Source: Thermoplasmata archaeon
GTDB taxonomy: Archaea > Thermoplasmatota > Thermoplasmata > Thermoplasmatales > GCA-001856825
DNA length: 64,000 nt
Assembly: GCA_021817415.1 (NCBI GenBank)
Contig: JAKAUZ010000080.1
Location: forward strand, 1-64,000
Direction: 5' to 3'
Positions 29,174-38,863 of the stretch are shown in pieces. Below the pieces are notes generated by a model, which saw nothing but the letters and a program-made list of their open reading frames with translations, made no database searches and was not told where the DNA came from. The stretch's first letter is position 1, and each line of letters begins with the position of its first letter. Both the position numbers and the translations under genes were made by a program.

Positions 29174-30293
29174 ATGATTCTTCTGTTCCCTGCCCAGTTA
29201 TAATGAGTACTTTGGTATAACCTTTTTTGACATTCCTGAGGTCATTTGCAATAACTGCATCCAGGCCATAATCATTCAGTCTTTCTTTGGCACGACTTTC
29301 AAGTAATTTCCTTGATATTCCATATTCAGCTTTGAAACCAACCAGCTTCCCCCTATAAATTTTTCTTAGTTCCCTGAGGAATTTAGGGGTTGGGTACAGC
29401 TCAAGATTCATTTTTTTGTCTGATGGTAGTTTACCCCTTCTACCATTGGGGGAAAAGTCTGACAGCGCAGCCGGCACAAGAACAATTTCATTCCTAGCTA
29501 TGTCTTTCTTGAAGTCGAGAAGGCTCTCAACAGTCGTGAATTGCCTGTAATTTAGATAGCTTGGTATCTGTACGCTTGTGCTGCCGAAATATAAATCTAG
29601 GTCTGCACCCATTAAGTACGCTTCTCTGGCCAATTCCACAGCGGTCTCTCCAGTAGACCTGTTTGTGATAATCCTTACATCGTCTATTTTCTCAAAACCC
29701 GAACCTCCGATGATGCAGATTTTTTTCCCCTTGAATTTCCCTCCAAGCGTTCTTATCACCAATGCCGCTATACTTTCTGGATCTGGAATCTTAGCTTTGC
29801 CCTCATCGATTTTCACATCCATTATTGAAACTCCAAAATGTCTGAGTCTCTCAATGTTTCCCTTTATAATGGGATTGGAATACATGTTTTCGTGCATGAC
29901 TGGTACTACCACCACGGGTATGTGCCCCAGCGAGTTGGTGAAGAGAGAAGTAACTGGTGTGTCGTCTATGCCGAGTGCCATTTTTGATATGGAATTGGCG
30001 GTGGCAGGCGCAATCAGCAGGATGTCGGAATTGCGGACAAGCGATATATGTTCTATTTTTCCGGTTAATTTAGTCACGACACTGTTTCCCGATGCATATT
30101 CAAGGGAGTCTGGAGATATGATTTCTGTTGCTGCAGGTGTCATGACCACGTTCACTGTAGCCATGTGCCGCCTTAATTCGTGAACAAGTTTAACTGACTC
30201 AACTGCACCTATCGATCCAGTGATTCCAAGCAGCACATTCTTGCCCTTAAGATGACTTGATTTGATCTTAAATTCCTCGCTCCCATTTTCCAC
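29124..30293 (-). CDS. coaBC: Bifunctional phosphopantothenoylcysteine decarboxylase/phosphopantothenate-cysteine ligase
   Basis: LKGKNVLLGITGSIGAVESVKLVHELRRH; VPVMHENMYSNPIIKGNIERLRHFGV; ITNRSTGETAVELAREAYLMGADL. Confidence 0.93.
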   Translation of the reverse strand: MENGSEEFKIKSSHLKGKNVLLGITGSIGAVESVKLVHELRRHMATVNVVMTPAATEIISPDSLEYASGNSVVTKLTGKIEHISLVRNSDILLIAPATANSISKMALGIDDTPVTSLFTNSLGHIPVVVVPVMHENMYSNPIIKGNIERLRHFGVSIMDVKIDEGKAKIPDPESIAALVIRTLGGKFKGKKICIIGGSGFEKIDDVRIITNRSTGETAVELAREAYLMGADLDLYFGSTSVQIPSYLNYRQFTTVESLLDFKKDIARNEIVLVPAALSDFSPNGRRGKLPSDKKMNLELYPTPKFLRELRKIYRGKLVGFKAEYGISRKLLESRAKERLNDYGLDAVIANDLRNVKKGYTKVLIITGQGTEESFGEKNEVARDILNKVC

Positions 30294-30347
30294 CAGAAGA
30301 CATTCCCTCTTCAGTAAAAAATTTAATGATGGTTCAATTTTACTGCT

Positions 30348-31697
30348 ATGCAGATATATGATACGCTTACCTCATCACTGAAAGAGTTTAAAGGAATCAA
30401 CGGAAAAAGGATCAATATGTTTGTCTGCGGCCCAACTGTGAATGATAGACCTCATTTGGGCCATGCGAAGACATTCATTTTTTTTGATGTTCTTGCCAAG
30501 TACCTTAGACATAAGGGATATCACGTATTCTTCTTGATGAATATCACGGATGTTGAAGATAAGATAATAACAAAGATGAGAGAAGAAAACCTGCAATGGG
30601 AGGAGATAGTGACCAGGTACTCTGGCGAATTCTTCCTGAATTTGAAGCGCCTCAGGATTGACTCAATAAATTATTTCGCCTTTGCGACTGATTTCATACC
30701 GGAGATAATTGGTCAGATCAAACGCCTTATTGAAAATGGTCTTGCCTATGAAACAGATGATGGCGTATATTTTAAGGTCCGAAAATTCAAGGGTTATGGC
30801 AAACTTTCACATCAGTCTGTTGATGCCCTCGTATCTGGGGCAAGAGTAGATATAAACGAAAGAAAGGAGGACCCCTTGGACTTCGTACTGTGGAAAAAGA
30901 AGAAGGAGGGGGAACCATTCTGGCTCAGTCCGTGGGGAGAAGGACGCCCGGGCTGGCACATTGAAGATACTGCCATTACAGAAACTTTCTTTGGACCCCA
31001 TTATGACCTGCATGGAGGAGCAAGTGATCTTATTTTCCCACATCACGAGTCAGAAATAGCCCAGATGGAAGGGATATCTGGAAAGGAGCCACTTGTCAAT
31101 TATTGGGTCCATACAGGGCACTTGAATGTAGAGGATGTCAAAATGAGCAAAAGTCTCAAGAATTTTATCACTATTGAGGAGGTCTTAAAGCATTATTGGC
31201 CAGAAGCAGTCAGGATATTCGTTCTTTCAATTCAATATAGAGGAACTTCAAACTACAGTGAGAAAAGCATCAAGGATAGCCAGATAATTGCAGAAAAGAT
31301 TTCGCTCCTGCATCACCGGGTACTCGGAATGGAGCAAATCGAAAATGAAAATTCCATCATGGAAACTGCTAAAATACTTGAACCGCTGGATCACGATATG
31401 AATACTCAGGAAGCAATGGTCAGATTGATTGACTTCCTGAAGAGAATGTTGGGAGAAAAGAGCCTCCAGGGTTCTAAGGGTGGGGAAATTAAATTTGTAC
31501 TCGATCAGATAGATCAGGTATTCGGGATAGTCAGGAGCACCCATATTCCAAATGAAGCACTCAACTTGATAATCAAGGAACGTAATGCTGCAAGGAAACG
31601 TGGTGACTATGCAACAGCGGATAGCATAAGAAATGAGCTCAACGAATTAGGGGTGAAGATTGAAGATTCCTCTGATATAAGTTTCCTTTGGTGGTGA
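30348..31697 (+). CDS. cysS: Cysteinyl-tRNA synthetase
   Basis: MFVCGPTVNDRPHLGHAKTFIFFDVL; RPGWHIEDTAI; DLHGGASDLIFPHHESEIAQMEG; KMSKSLKNFITI. Confidence 0.97.
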   Translation: MQIYDTLTSSLKEFKGINGKRINMFVCGPTVNDRPHLGHAKTFIFFDVLAKYLRHKGYHVFFLMNITDVEDKIITKMREENLQWEEIVTRYSGEFFLNLKRLRIDSINYFAFATDFIPEIIGQIKRLIENGLAYETDDGVYFKVRKFKGYGKLSHQSVDALVSGARVDINERKEDPLDFVLWKKKKEGEPFWLSPWGEGRPGWHIEDTAITETFFGPHYDLHGGASDLIFPHHESEIAQMEGISGKEPLVNYWVHTGHLNVEDVKMSKSLKNFITIEEVLKHYWPEAVRIFVLSIQYRGTSNYSEKSIKDSQIIAEKISLLHHRVLGMEQIENENSIMETAKILEPLDHDMNTQEAMVRLIDFLKRMLGEKSLQGSKGGEIKFVLDQIDQVFGIVRSTHIPNEALNLIIKERNAARKRGDYATADSIRNELNELGVKIEDSSDISFLWW

Positions 31698-31810
31698 ATA
31701 AAACTGAATAATTATGACTCGTTTTTCATCCCTAGCTGACACAGTTGGTGTGTGCGTTCTATCTGAATCTAATAAGTAAAAGTAATATCCATAACATACA
31801 TCCGCTCTGC

Positions 31811-32968
31811 ATGAAGAACATCGCTACAGCAGAAGATATCCTGGGACTCAAAACTACTGACATCTACTTCTGGAGAGTCAAAGAGATCCTTGACAGAGCA
31901 GGGAAGAATCCAAATGTGACGATGGAAGTTACCTGTTCCAGTAAAAATGTCCCGTGGATAGTTCTTGCTGGAATTGATGATCTTGTTGACATTTTACGAG
32001 GGAGGAATGTTAATGTTTATTCACTACCTGAAGGAACATTGTTTCCTCCCAGAGATATGAATGGGATTCCAATCCCATCAGTTAAGATAACTGGAAAATA
32101 TTTGGATTTCGGCCTGTATGAAACAGCCTTGCTGGGCTCGATTTCGCAGGCATCTGGGATTGCCACCAAATCATCTCGCTTTAAAAGGAAGACTGGAGAA
32201 TCGACTCTCCTTTCCTTTGGAGTAAGGCGTATGCATCCCTCATTGGCCCCTCTGATAGACAGGAACTCATATCTGGGTGGGTGCGACAAGGTTTCCAGTG
32301 TAATGGGTGCGGAGAGAGTCGGGCAGAAACCCGAAGGAACAATGCCACATTCGCTCCTTTTGATTCTGGGGGAGGAAGAGGGGTGGAGGCTTTACGACGA
32401 GATAATAGAACCTGAGGTGGCAAGAATTGCGCTTGTTGATACCAACTGTGATGAAAAGGAAGCGTCAGTGAGAGCTGGAAGGGTATTTAAGAATCTGAAG
32501 GCAGTAAGATTAGATACCCCTTCTTCTAGAAGAGGAAATTTTGCCGACATAGTGAAGGAAGTAAGATGGGAGCTGGACAGGAACGGATTCAATAACGTCG
32601 GCATCATAGTCTCTGGAGGGATCAAAGAAGAAGAGATAGATGAGCTAAGATCGGCAGGAGCGTCAGGATTTGGGGTTGGGACCGCTATTTCAAGTTCTCC
32701 AGCAATTGACTTCGCAATGGATATAGTCTCGATTGAGGGTAAAAGTGTGACAAAAAGAGGCAAATTTTCCGGTGAGAAAAATGTATTCAGGTGTGCCCAG
32801 TGCCACGGATTTCTTGTAAGTCCCAATGAGCAGGAGTTATGTCCGAAAGATAACTCAGCGATGGAGAATCTGATGAAAAAAATCGTGGATAAAGGTAAAG
32901 TCCTATATGTGGAAAATCTAGAAAAGGAAAGAAAATACGTTTTGGATCAGCTAAGGTGGGTTGGATGA
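31811..32968 (+). CDS. pncB: Nicotinate phosphoribosyltransferase-like, C-terminal zinc-binding motif
   Basis: VMGAERVGQKPEGTMPHSLLLILG; VDTNCDEKEAS; VGIIVSGGIKEEEIDELRSAGASGFGVGTAIS; C-terminal CAQCHGFL...LCP; ATG at 31811. Confidence 0.88.
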   Translation: MKNIATAEDILGLKTTDIYFWRVKEILDRAGKNPNVTMEVTCSSKNVPWIVLAGIDDLVDILRGRNVNVYSLPEGTLFPPRDMNGIPIPSVKITGKYLDFGLYETALLGSISQASGIATKSSRFKRKTGESTLLSFGVRRMHPSLAPLIDRNSYLGGCDKVSSVMGAERVGQKPEGTMPHSLLLILGEEEGWRLYDEIIEPEVARIALVDTNCDEKEASVRAGRVFKNLKAVRLDTPSSRRGNFADIVKEVRWELDRNGFNNVGIIVSGGIKEEEIDELRSAGASGFGVGTAISSSPAIDFAMDIVSIEGKSVTKRGKFSGEKNVFRCAQCHGFLVSPNEQELCPKDNSAMENLMKKIVDKGKVLYVENLEKERKYVLDQLRWVG

Positions 32969-33528
32969 TCCTCCTTACCGGATTTAATCCATCCGGTAAG
33001 CTCAAAAGTGATCCATCGGGAGAAATAGCGAGCCTTCTTGATGGTTCAATTTTTAGAGGAAATGAGATCAAAGGTATTTGCTTAGACTTAGCTTATGATT
33101 CAGTCAATGAATTTTGTCTCAACTCCAGAACAGGTCAGTATGACTACATCATCAACCTTGGCCTTGATATAGGGAAACCATCGATACTTCTTGAAAAGGG
33201 TGCGATAATCAGGAGTGATGATAACTCTTTGGATTTTTGGAATATTCCAAAACCCAAACAGAGTCCTTTTGAGATATTTACTTCACTGGATATTGAAGGA
33301 ATATTGAATTCACTCAGATCGGCAAGGATACCCGCAAGGATTGCGCCGAACCATGATAGTTCATTGATCAACAGGTTGTACTACTCTTCACTAGTCCTCT
33401 CAGATGGGAGGGCTATATTAGTAGGTCTCCCGGCAACTCCTGAAATTTCAGTGAAAGGAGATGTCCCTGTGTTGGACCTGGAATCGATGATAAGGGCAGT
33501 TGAGTTGACTGTTCAAAAAATAATTTAA
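32965..33528 (+). CDS. Pyroglutamyl-peptidase I (C15)-like protein lacking recognisable catalytic Cys/His
   Basis: ILLTGFNPSGKLKSDPSGEIA; DYIINLGLDIGKPSILLEKGAI; NHDSSLINRLYYSSLVLSDG at the position of the usual DAGxYxCN; ATGA overlap with pncB. Confidence 0.65.
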   Translation: MILLTGFNPSGKLKSDPSGEIASLLDGSIFRGNEIKGICLDLAYDSVNEFCLNSRTGQYDYIINLGLDIGKPSILLEKGAIIRSDDNSLDFWNIPKPKQSPFEIFTSLDIEGILNSLRSARIPARIAPNHDSSLINRLYYSSLVLSDGRAILVGLPATPEISVKGDVPVLDLESMIRAVELTVQKII

Positions 33529-33529
33529 A

Positions 33530-33679
33530 TTACTGTCCTCCCCTCTTCTCTTTGGCTTTAAGTCTCAGTTCTTTGCTCCCACACTTTCTGCATTTCTTAG
33601 CCTTTATGGGATTTGACGCATAACAGTTCATGCATATCTTCTTGTTGAACAGTCTGTCAGTGGCTTCTTTGAATGGCAT
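33530..33679 (-). CDS. rpl40e: Ribosomal protein L40e (missed by ORF track)
   Basis: [49 protein letters not shown] (49 aa, CxxC...CxxC). Confidence 0.95.
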   Translation of the reverse strand: MPFKEATDRLFNKKICMNCYASNPIKAKKCRKCGSKELRLKAKEKRGGQ

Positions 33680-34076
33680 TTTCACAGTATTGGAATGATG
33701 TATAAATCCTCTTCTATCTTGTTATTGGATTTGTTAGTCGATCAGAGAACATCAGTGTTGTAGCTAAAGGGAATGATTCTTTTATTCAGAATTCTTATAA
33801 CCAGGGAAAATAAATTATTGACAGGAAGTTGAGATTAATTGCACATCTTTCACTTTCACCGACAACGTGCAACTTTTTGTCCATTGTTCTCAGCCTGAAG
33901 ATTCTACAATAGAATGACTGTTTCATTTTTTACTCAAAATTTACTACTTATTCTACCTGTGGTAAGCTTCACGACAGCGGGGCCTTACGTCCAATATTGG
34001 AAAATAGCGAAATATGCTTTAATGAGCCAATTGGTTACTGCAGTTAAAAATATATATACCTATTATATCGCCAAAT

Positions 34077-34241
34077 ATGGAAGAACTTCTGGTCCATTTT
34101 GACATTTTTTCAGATAATAAGAAATTCGTGGCAAAGGTCAAGAGCGAGATGGGTGGGTTGAGGGAATTTTCTGCAAGGAATATTGAAAAACTGATGGAGC
34201 AGGTAACAGTGGATATTAGTGAGGAGTTCGAAAACATCTGA
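34077..34241 (+). CDS. Small ORF (54 aa) immediately upstream of the Cas4-like gene
   Basis: MEELLVHFDIFSDNKKFVAKVKSEMGGLREFSARNIEKLMEQVTVDISEEFENI*; 5-nt gap to next start; AAAATATATATACC TATA-like box about 25 nt upstream. Confidence 0.65.
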   Translation: MEELLVHFDIFSDNKKFVAKVKSEMGGLREFSARNIEKLMEQVTVDISEEFENI

Positions 34242-34246
34242 AAAAA

Positions 34247-35206
34247 ATGAAAGATTATTTTTCCGTGAGTGATGTAGAGAGATTTGCCTATTGCCCATTA
34301 AATTACCTTCTATATCTGGAAGGAGTCAGGGCCGAATCATCCAAAGGTGAAGAATACCATAAAGGCATAATGGAAAGGATTTCCGCTAACTTGATTTTAC
34401 AATCCAGGACAAATTATCTCAATAAGGCTTTCTTTTTCATTTCTGTATTCACCCTCTTTCCGCTCTTTCTGTTCTTTTATGATACTCTGGTTGGCAAAAT
34501 TGATTTTTTCTTTATTCTGCTTTTATCCTTGGTAACCATATACATTTCGATCTGGTTTTATTTGCTGTCCACATATTTCGACTTGACCAAGTATAAGAAT
34601 GTTGATGGAATTATTCTATTCTTCACTCTCTCTTCTTTATTCTTTCTCTTCTTTGCCATAGTAATTCTGAAACTGAGTTATTTCTTGATTCCAATCCTTA
34701 TTTTGTCGGCTGATCTACTTCTTCTGGTAGAGTCCTTTATCTACTATAACATTCTAAAAAACGTCCGCATTATAAGTAAACTTCCCAAGGAAGAGAAGAA
34801 TGTGCAATACCATGATGATGGTGAAGCTGAATTGCTCGTCAGCGAAAAGTGGGGGTTACGGGGAAGGCCAGACATTTTGGCCGAAATTGAGGGAGAGATA
34901 GTTCCAGTAGAGATCAAGAGCAGCAATAAGCCTAAGGTGAGGCCTTTTTCGCACGTAATGCAGCTCACGGCCTATGCCGTTCTTGTTGAAGAGGTGTACG
35001 GAAGACAAGTCAATTATGGAATTTTGAAATATCCACAAGGAGATATCCAGATCGAGATAGATGAAAATATCAGGTTAACCCTGGCTTCAATGCTGGAAAG
35101 AATGCAGGAAGTAAGAACGTCCAGACAAGCACACAGAAACCACAACAATGTGGGCAAGTGTATGGGGTGCTACAGGAGAAATAAATGTCCTGAGGCACTG
35201 AGCTAG
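34247..35206 (+). CDS. Cas4/PD-(D/E)XK family nuclease with internal multi-TM insertion
   Basis: FAYCPLNYLLY, EYHKGIM, GLRGRPDIL, PVEIKSS, QLTAYAVLVEE, C-terminal CMGCYRRNKC; strongly hydrophobic ~110-aa segment between the H and D motifs. Confidence 0.85.
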   Translation: MKDYFSVSDVERFAYCPLNYLLYLEGVRAESSKGEEYHKGIMERISANLILQSRTNYLNKAFFFISVFTLFPLFLFFYDTLVGKIDFFFILLLSLVTIYISIWFYLLSTYFDLTKYKNVDGIILFFTLSSLFFLFFAIVILKLSYFLIPILILSADLLLLVESFIYYNILKNVRIISKLPKEEKNVQYHDDGEAELLVSEKWGLRGRPDILAEIEGEIVPVEIKSSNKPKVRPFSHVMQLTAYAVLVEEVYGRQVNYGILKYPQGDIQIEIDENIRLTLASMLERMQEVRTSRQAHRNHNNVGKCMGCYRRNKCPEALS

Positions 35207-36156
35207 ATAAATATCTCCCTTCCCTCACATGCAGATTTTTGTGCCCCGATATGTAGCTTGGTTGATAAGAGTCCGTCTACAGCATCCGCAATGGTATTCC
35301 CATTAGAAGTAAAATCTTTGATCTCCGCTTCATACATGTCGTAATCTGAGTAGTTTGACAGCTCGGTGTCATCGACAATGAGTTTTGAATTGACTTTTGT
35401 ATCAAAAGCATTTGTCAATTTCGCCACATGTTCTGAGCCGAAAACTATCAGGTCGTTTGATCCCACTGGAATAGACCTTGACGAAAGAGCATGCGCTATG
35501 ATTCCAGATTTATATCTGACAAGTATAGAAAAGGTTTCCTCGATTGTTTGACATCTTGGAGTATTAAATGCCATCACTGATTCAATTTCCCTGCCAAGAA
35601 GAAACACGAAACTGTCCATGACGTGGACTCCTCTCCCGACAATTGCTCCCCCGCCAGCACTTTCTGGCACGTCCCACCATGTTTTCGACCCTGACCTTCT
35701 GGAGAGACTGCTGAAATTTCCACTAATAGCCATCACTTTACCTAGACGACCAGATTCTACGTGCTCCTTGATTACCTTTATTCCGGGATGAAATCTCAGA
35801 TGGAATCCTAGCTTCAATCTTCTTCCTTCCTTTATTGATAAATCCACCAGCCTCTCTGAATTGTCAACTGAAAGAGTCATCGGTTTCTCTAGAAGGACGT
35901 GCTTCCCTCTTTCCAGTGATTTTCTTGCATACTCGAAATGAAGGTTATTTGGAGAGGATATATAGGAAGCTTCATAACCGTGCCTTACCATCTTGTCAAT
36001 ATCGCCGAAATATTCAGCCCCAAGCTCCCTGGAAATCCGCGTGCCTTTTTCTCTGTCCGTTGAATATATCGCGACAATCCTGTTCCCACTTTTTGAGATT
36101 GCAGGAATGATCCTATTTACTGCGTGATTACCTGCTGATATTATGCCAAAGTCCAT
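35203..36156 (-). CDS. Gfo/Idh/MocA family oxidoreductase
   Basis: DFGIISAGNHAVNRIIPAI; SSPNNLHFEYARKSLERGKHVLLEKPMTLS. Confidence 0.92.
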   Translation of the reverse strand: MDFGIISAGNHAVNRIIPAISKSGNRIVAIYSTDREKGTRISRELGAEYFGDIDKMVRHGYEASYISSPNNLHFEYARKSLERGKHVLLEKPMTLSVDNSERLVDLSIKEGRRLKLGFHLRFHPGIKVIKEHVESGRLGKVMAISGNFSSLSRRSGSKTWWDVPESAGGGAIVGRGVHVMDSFVFLLGREIESVMAFNTPRCQTIEETFSILVRYKSGIIAHALSSRSIPVGSNDLIVFGSEHVAKLTNAFDTKVNSKLIVDDTELSNYSDYDMYEAEIKDFTSNGNTIADAVDGLLSTKLHIGAQKSACEGREIFI

Positions 36157-36186
36157 ACGAACCCAAGAAAATCCGGGACATTAATC

Positions 36187-37416
36187 TTATTGTAATCTGT
36201 TAAGACTTTCCTTCAATTTCCCCATAAATAGCGGCTGGATGGTGAGGGACGTGAAAATGATAACTATTATTATGGCTTCAATAGCCTTCCCCCAGTATGA
36301 AAGGTAAGGACTAGTTTCCTTGATACCAACAATCAGAACGGTTGGAGCCAGAATGGCAGGGAAAACTCCCCTGGTCCCTTCAAGACCCACAAAAACAAGG
36401 TCGGAGAACTGGATTTGTCTGTCGATCGATCCGGCAAGCAATACTGAAAATGGCCTGACTACAAATATCAGGAATAAGGCAATGATTACTCCCACCAACA
36501 GGTAACTTCTGATAAATGCAAGGTCTATTGAAGCTCCCAGGAATACAAAAATAAATATGACAACAAATTGGGTGATGTCATCCATGAAAACCTGATAACT
36601 TTCCATTTCCTTGTCTCTAGGCATGTAATTTCCCGCAAGTATACCGAATATTGCAATTGACATGTACCCTGAGCCTCCAACTATGATGGTCAGAACGTAT
36701 GAAGAAAGTCCAAAAAGTAGTATCATTGCGGTATAATATTCCCTGAACTCATTCGGTGAGGAAATCCTCAACAGTCTGACTAGCAAAAAAAGGAGAAATG
36801 CTATAACCACAGGAAAAACAAACTGGCTCAGAACCAAGAACAACCATAGGTTACCGATGTGGAAAAATGATACTTGTATACTTGAGATGGTGGCTGGTAG
36901 AAAGATCGCAAGAACAACCACAAGGAACATGTAGGAAAAAGGATCGTTGAAAACTGATTCCGATACCAGTATTGTTGATGGTACTTCAGGAATCTTGTGT
37001 TTCTTTAATGATGGTATTATGGAAGCTGGATCAGTCGAAGATATGATGGCCCCTATAACAAATCCAACCCATATGGGGGTTCGCGCCACAAGGATTACAA
37101 ACAGTCCTGTCAGAATACCTGAAACGAAGAGAACAAAAGTGATGAGTGAAATAGTAGGCTTGAATACCCTCCTCAATCTGATTCTGGATATCTTGCTGGA
37201 TTCATCCAGAATGATGAAAGCTGCCCCGATGGGCCCAATATACTGGTAAAAAAGCAGTGTTGCTTCCTGTGGATTTATCAAGCTCAAAATTGGCCCGAAT
37301 ATTATGCCCAGCAGGAGGAGGTATGGTATATAGACCGTTCCCGTGACTCGCGCAATGACAGTAGCAAGATAACCGACAACTAAGGCCATCAGTATTGGGA
37401 TCAGTATATCGGCCAT
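36187..37416 (-). CDS. Na+/H+ antiporter (CPA1/NhaP-like)
   Basis: Polytopic; GAIISSTDPASIIPSLKKHKIPEVPSTILVSESVFNDPFSYM; GLEGTRGVFPAILAP. Confidence 0.92.
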   Translation of the reverse strand: MADILIPILMALVVGYLATVIARVTGTVYIPYLLLLGIIFGPILSLINPQEATLLFYQYIGPIGAAFIILDESSKISRIRLRRVFKPTISLITFVLFVSGILTGLFVILVARTPIWVGFVIGAIISSTDPASIIPSLKKHKIPEVPSTILVSESVFNDPFSYMFLVVVLAIFLPATISSIQVSFFHIGNLWLFLVLSQFVFPVVIAFLLFLLVRLLRISSPNEFREYYTAMILLFGLSSYVLTIIVGGSGYMSIAIFGILAGNYMPRDKEMESYQVFMDDITQFVVIFIFVFLGASIDLAFIRSYLLVGVIIALFLIFVVRPFSVLLAGSIDRQIQFSDLVFVGLEGTRGVFPAILAPTVLIVGIKETSPYLSYWGKAIEAIIIVIIFTSLTIQPLFMGKLKESLNRLQ

Positions 37417-37434
37417 TTAATCGCCGCTGCTCCC

Positions 37435-38274
37435 CTATGCGTGCTTCCCCTCCCCCTCTTTCTTCCACCCCTTTGGATAAATTCCCCTGTCCACGAAAAC
37501 GGCTTCTGGCTTAATATAATCTTTTTCTCTTCTTCCCATGGCAAGAAGTTCCCCTTTGAGACTCATCACTCTGACGATTTCTCCTTCCCCTCTGTCCTCA
37601 ATTATGCCGTTTCTAAATACGGTCGACCCGTGTGCAAGGGCATCAATTGCACTGTCCTTCACAACTACTTTAGGAAAATTAGAAGTGACATCTTCAGGAT
37701 CCAGTATCAGTTTTGAAATCATCTCTGCATCTCCATCCCTGTAGAATGTGTAGGCATCCTTGAGGGTTTGAAGGGTTGTAAGGTGAGTCTCGTCAAGTGG
37801 TCCACTCCTCACCCTTCTCAGTTCAATCATGTTCCCGCCAACCAGGAGAGCATCTCCAATGTCCCTGCATAGGGTCCTTACATAGACACCAGATTCAACG
37901 TTAGCCCTGAACAGTATGTTTCTCCCCTGATGCTCTAAGATCCTTAACGAGTATATTTTTCTCTTCCTTAGATTCCTAGCTACTGCAGATCTGACCGGGG
38001 GAAATTGATAAATTTCTCCTGTAAATTCCCTGAAAACACTTTCAACTTTCTCAAATTCAAGTTCCTTGTGCAACAGCAACAGGGAAACGTACTCCTTCCC
38101 CTCTTCATGAAGGTAGTCTGCCAGTCTTGTAGCCTTTTCCAGTCCAACCGGGAGCACCCCAGTAACATTTGGATCAAGGGTTCCGACGTGCCCAGCCTTT
38201 TTCAACCCTAGAATGGATCTTACCCAGGCAGAAACCTGATGTGAAGTGGGACCCTTCGGTTTATCAATCACCAC
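37435..38274 (-). CDS. cbf5: tRNA/rRNA pseudouridine synthase Cbf5/TruB family
   Basis: VVIDKPKGPTSHQVSAWVRSILGLKKAGHVGTLDPNVTGVLPVGLEKATRL; same frame extends upstream (RSIEERLNFGF), so the true start may be further 5'. Confidence 0.92.
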   Translation of the reverse strand: MVIDKPKGPTSHQVSAWVRSILGLKKAGHVGTLDPNVTGVLPVGLEKATRLADYLHEEGKEYVSLLLLHKELEFEKVESVFREFTGEIYQFPPVRSAVARNLRKRKIYSLRILEHQGRNILFRANVESGVYVRTLCRDIGDALLVGGNMIELRRVRSGPLDETHLTTLQTLKDAYTFYRDGDAEMISKLILDPEDVTSNFPKVVVKDSAIDALAHGSTVFRNGIIEDRGEGEIVRVMSLKGELLAMGRREKDYIKPEAVFVDRGIYPKGWKKEGEGKHA

Positions 38275-38296
38275 AAACCCAAAATTAAGTCTCTCT

Positions 38297-38863
38297 TCAA
38301 TGGATCTTTCCTTCGGTTCCTTTCCAAATATCCAGGTCAGCTATTATCACCCCGACGATTTCATTGGGTAATTTTTGACTGGAATCGATAACTGCATCAT
38401 ATATGGAGACATCGTTAAAATCTATATTATAATATTTATTATATCTTTTCCACTCGCTTAGCTCTCTTTCCTTCACTGATTTGCGAATATCACCATGCTG
38501 TTCCCCTTCCCTTTCTTCCAAGGATGATTCGATTCTCTTTATCCTGACGCTGTCATCTGCTTTCAGAAAAATCTTGAACGCACGAATTCCATTGATGTGA
38601 CATAACCATCCAGAGAGTCTTGACTCAACAATAATGTTGTCCTTTGTCTTCAGAACTTCCAATTGGTACATATCGAGTTTTCTGTCAAAATCCTCTTCAG
38701 CCTCAGCCCTCTTACCGAGCTCTGAAAGTGTAATCCCCAGCTCCTCAGCGTAACCACGGAAGATCATTCCACCCGTTATCACTTCCATTCCCAATTTTTC
38801 AGATAGAAGGCCTGCAATCGTTGTCTTTCCACTTCCAGGTGGTCCTGATATAGTCACCTTCAT
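38297..38863 (-). CDS. cmk: Cytidylate kinase
   Basis: MKVTISGPPGSGKTTIAGLLSEKLGMEVITGGMIFR; ATG at 38863 is M32 of the track ORF. Confidence 0.92.
   Translation of the reverse strand: MKVTISGPPGSGKTTIAGLLSEKLGMEVITGGMIFRGYAEELGITLSELGKRAEAEEDFDRKLDMYQLEVLKTKDNIIVESRLSGWLCHINGIRAFKIFLKADDSVRIKRIESSLEEREGEQHGDIRKSVKERELSEWKRYNKYYNIDFNDVSIYDAVIDSSQKLPNEIVGVIIADLDIWKGTEGKIH

Noticed and set aside
34247-35206. Cas4-like gene as evidence of a CRISPR-Cas locus
   Set aside because: No repeat-spacer array and no cas1, cas2 or effector genes in the window
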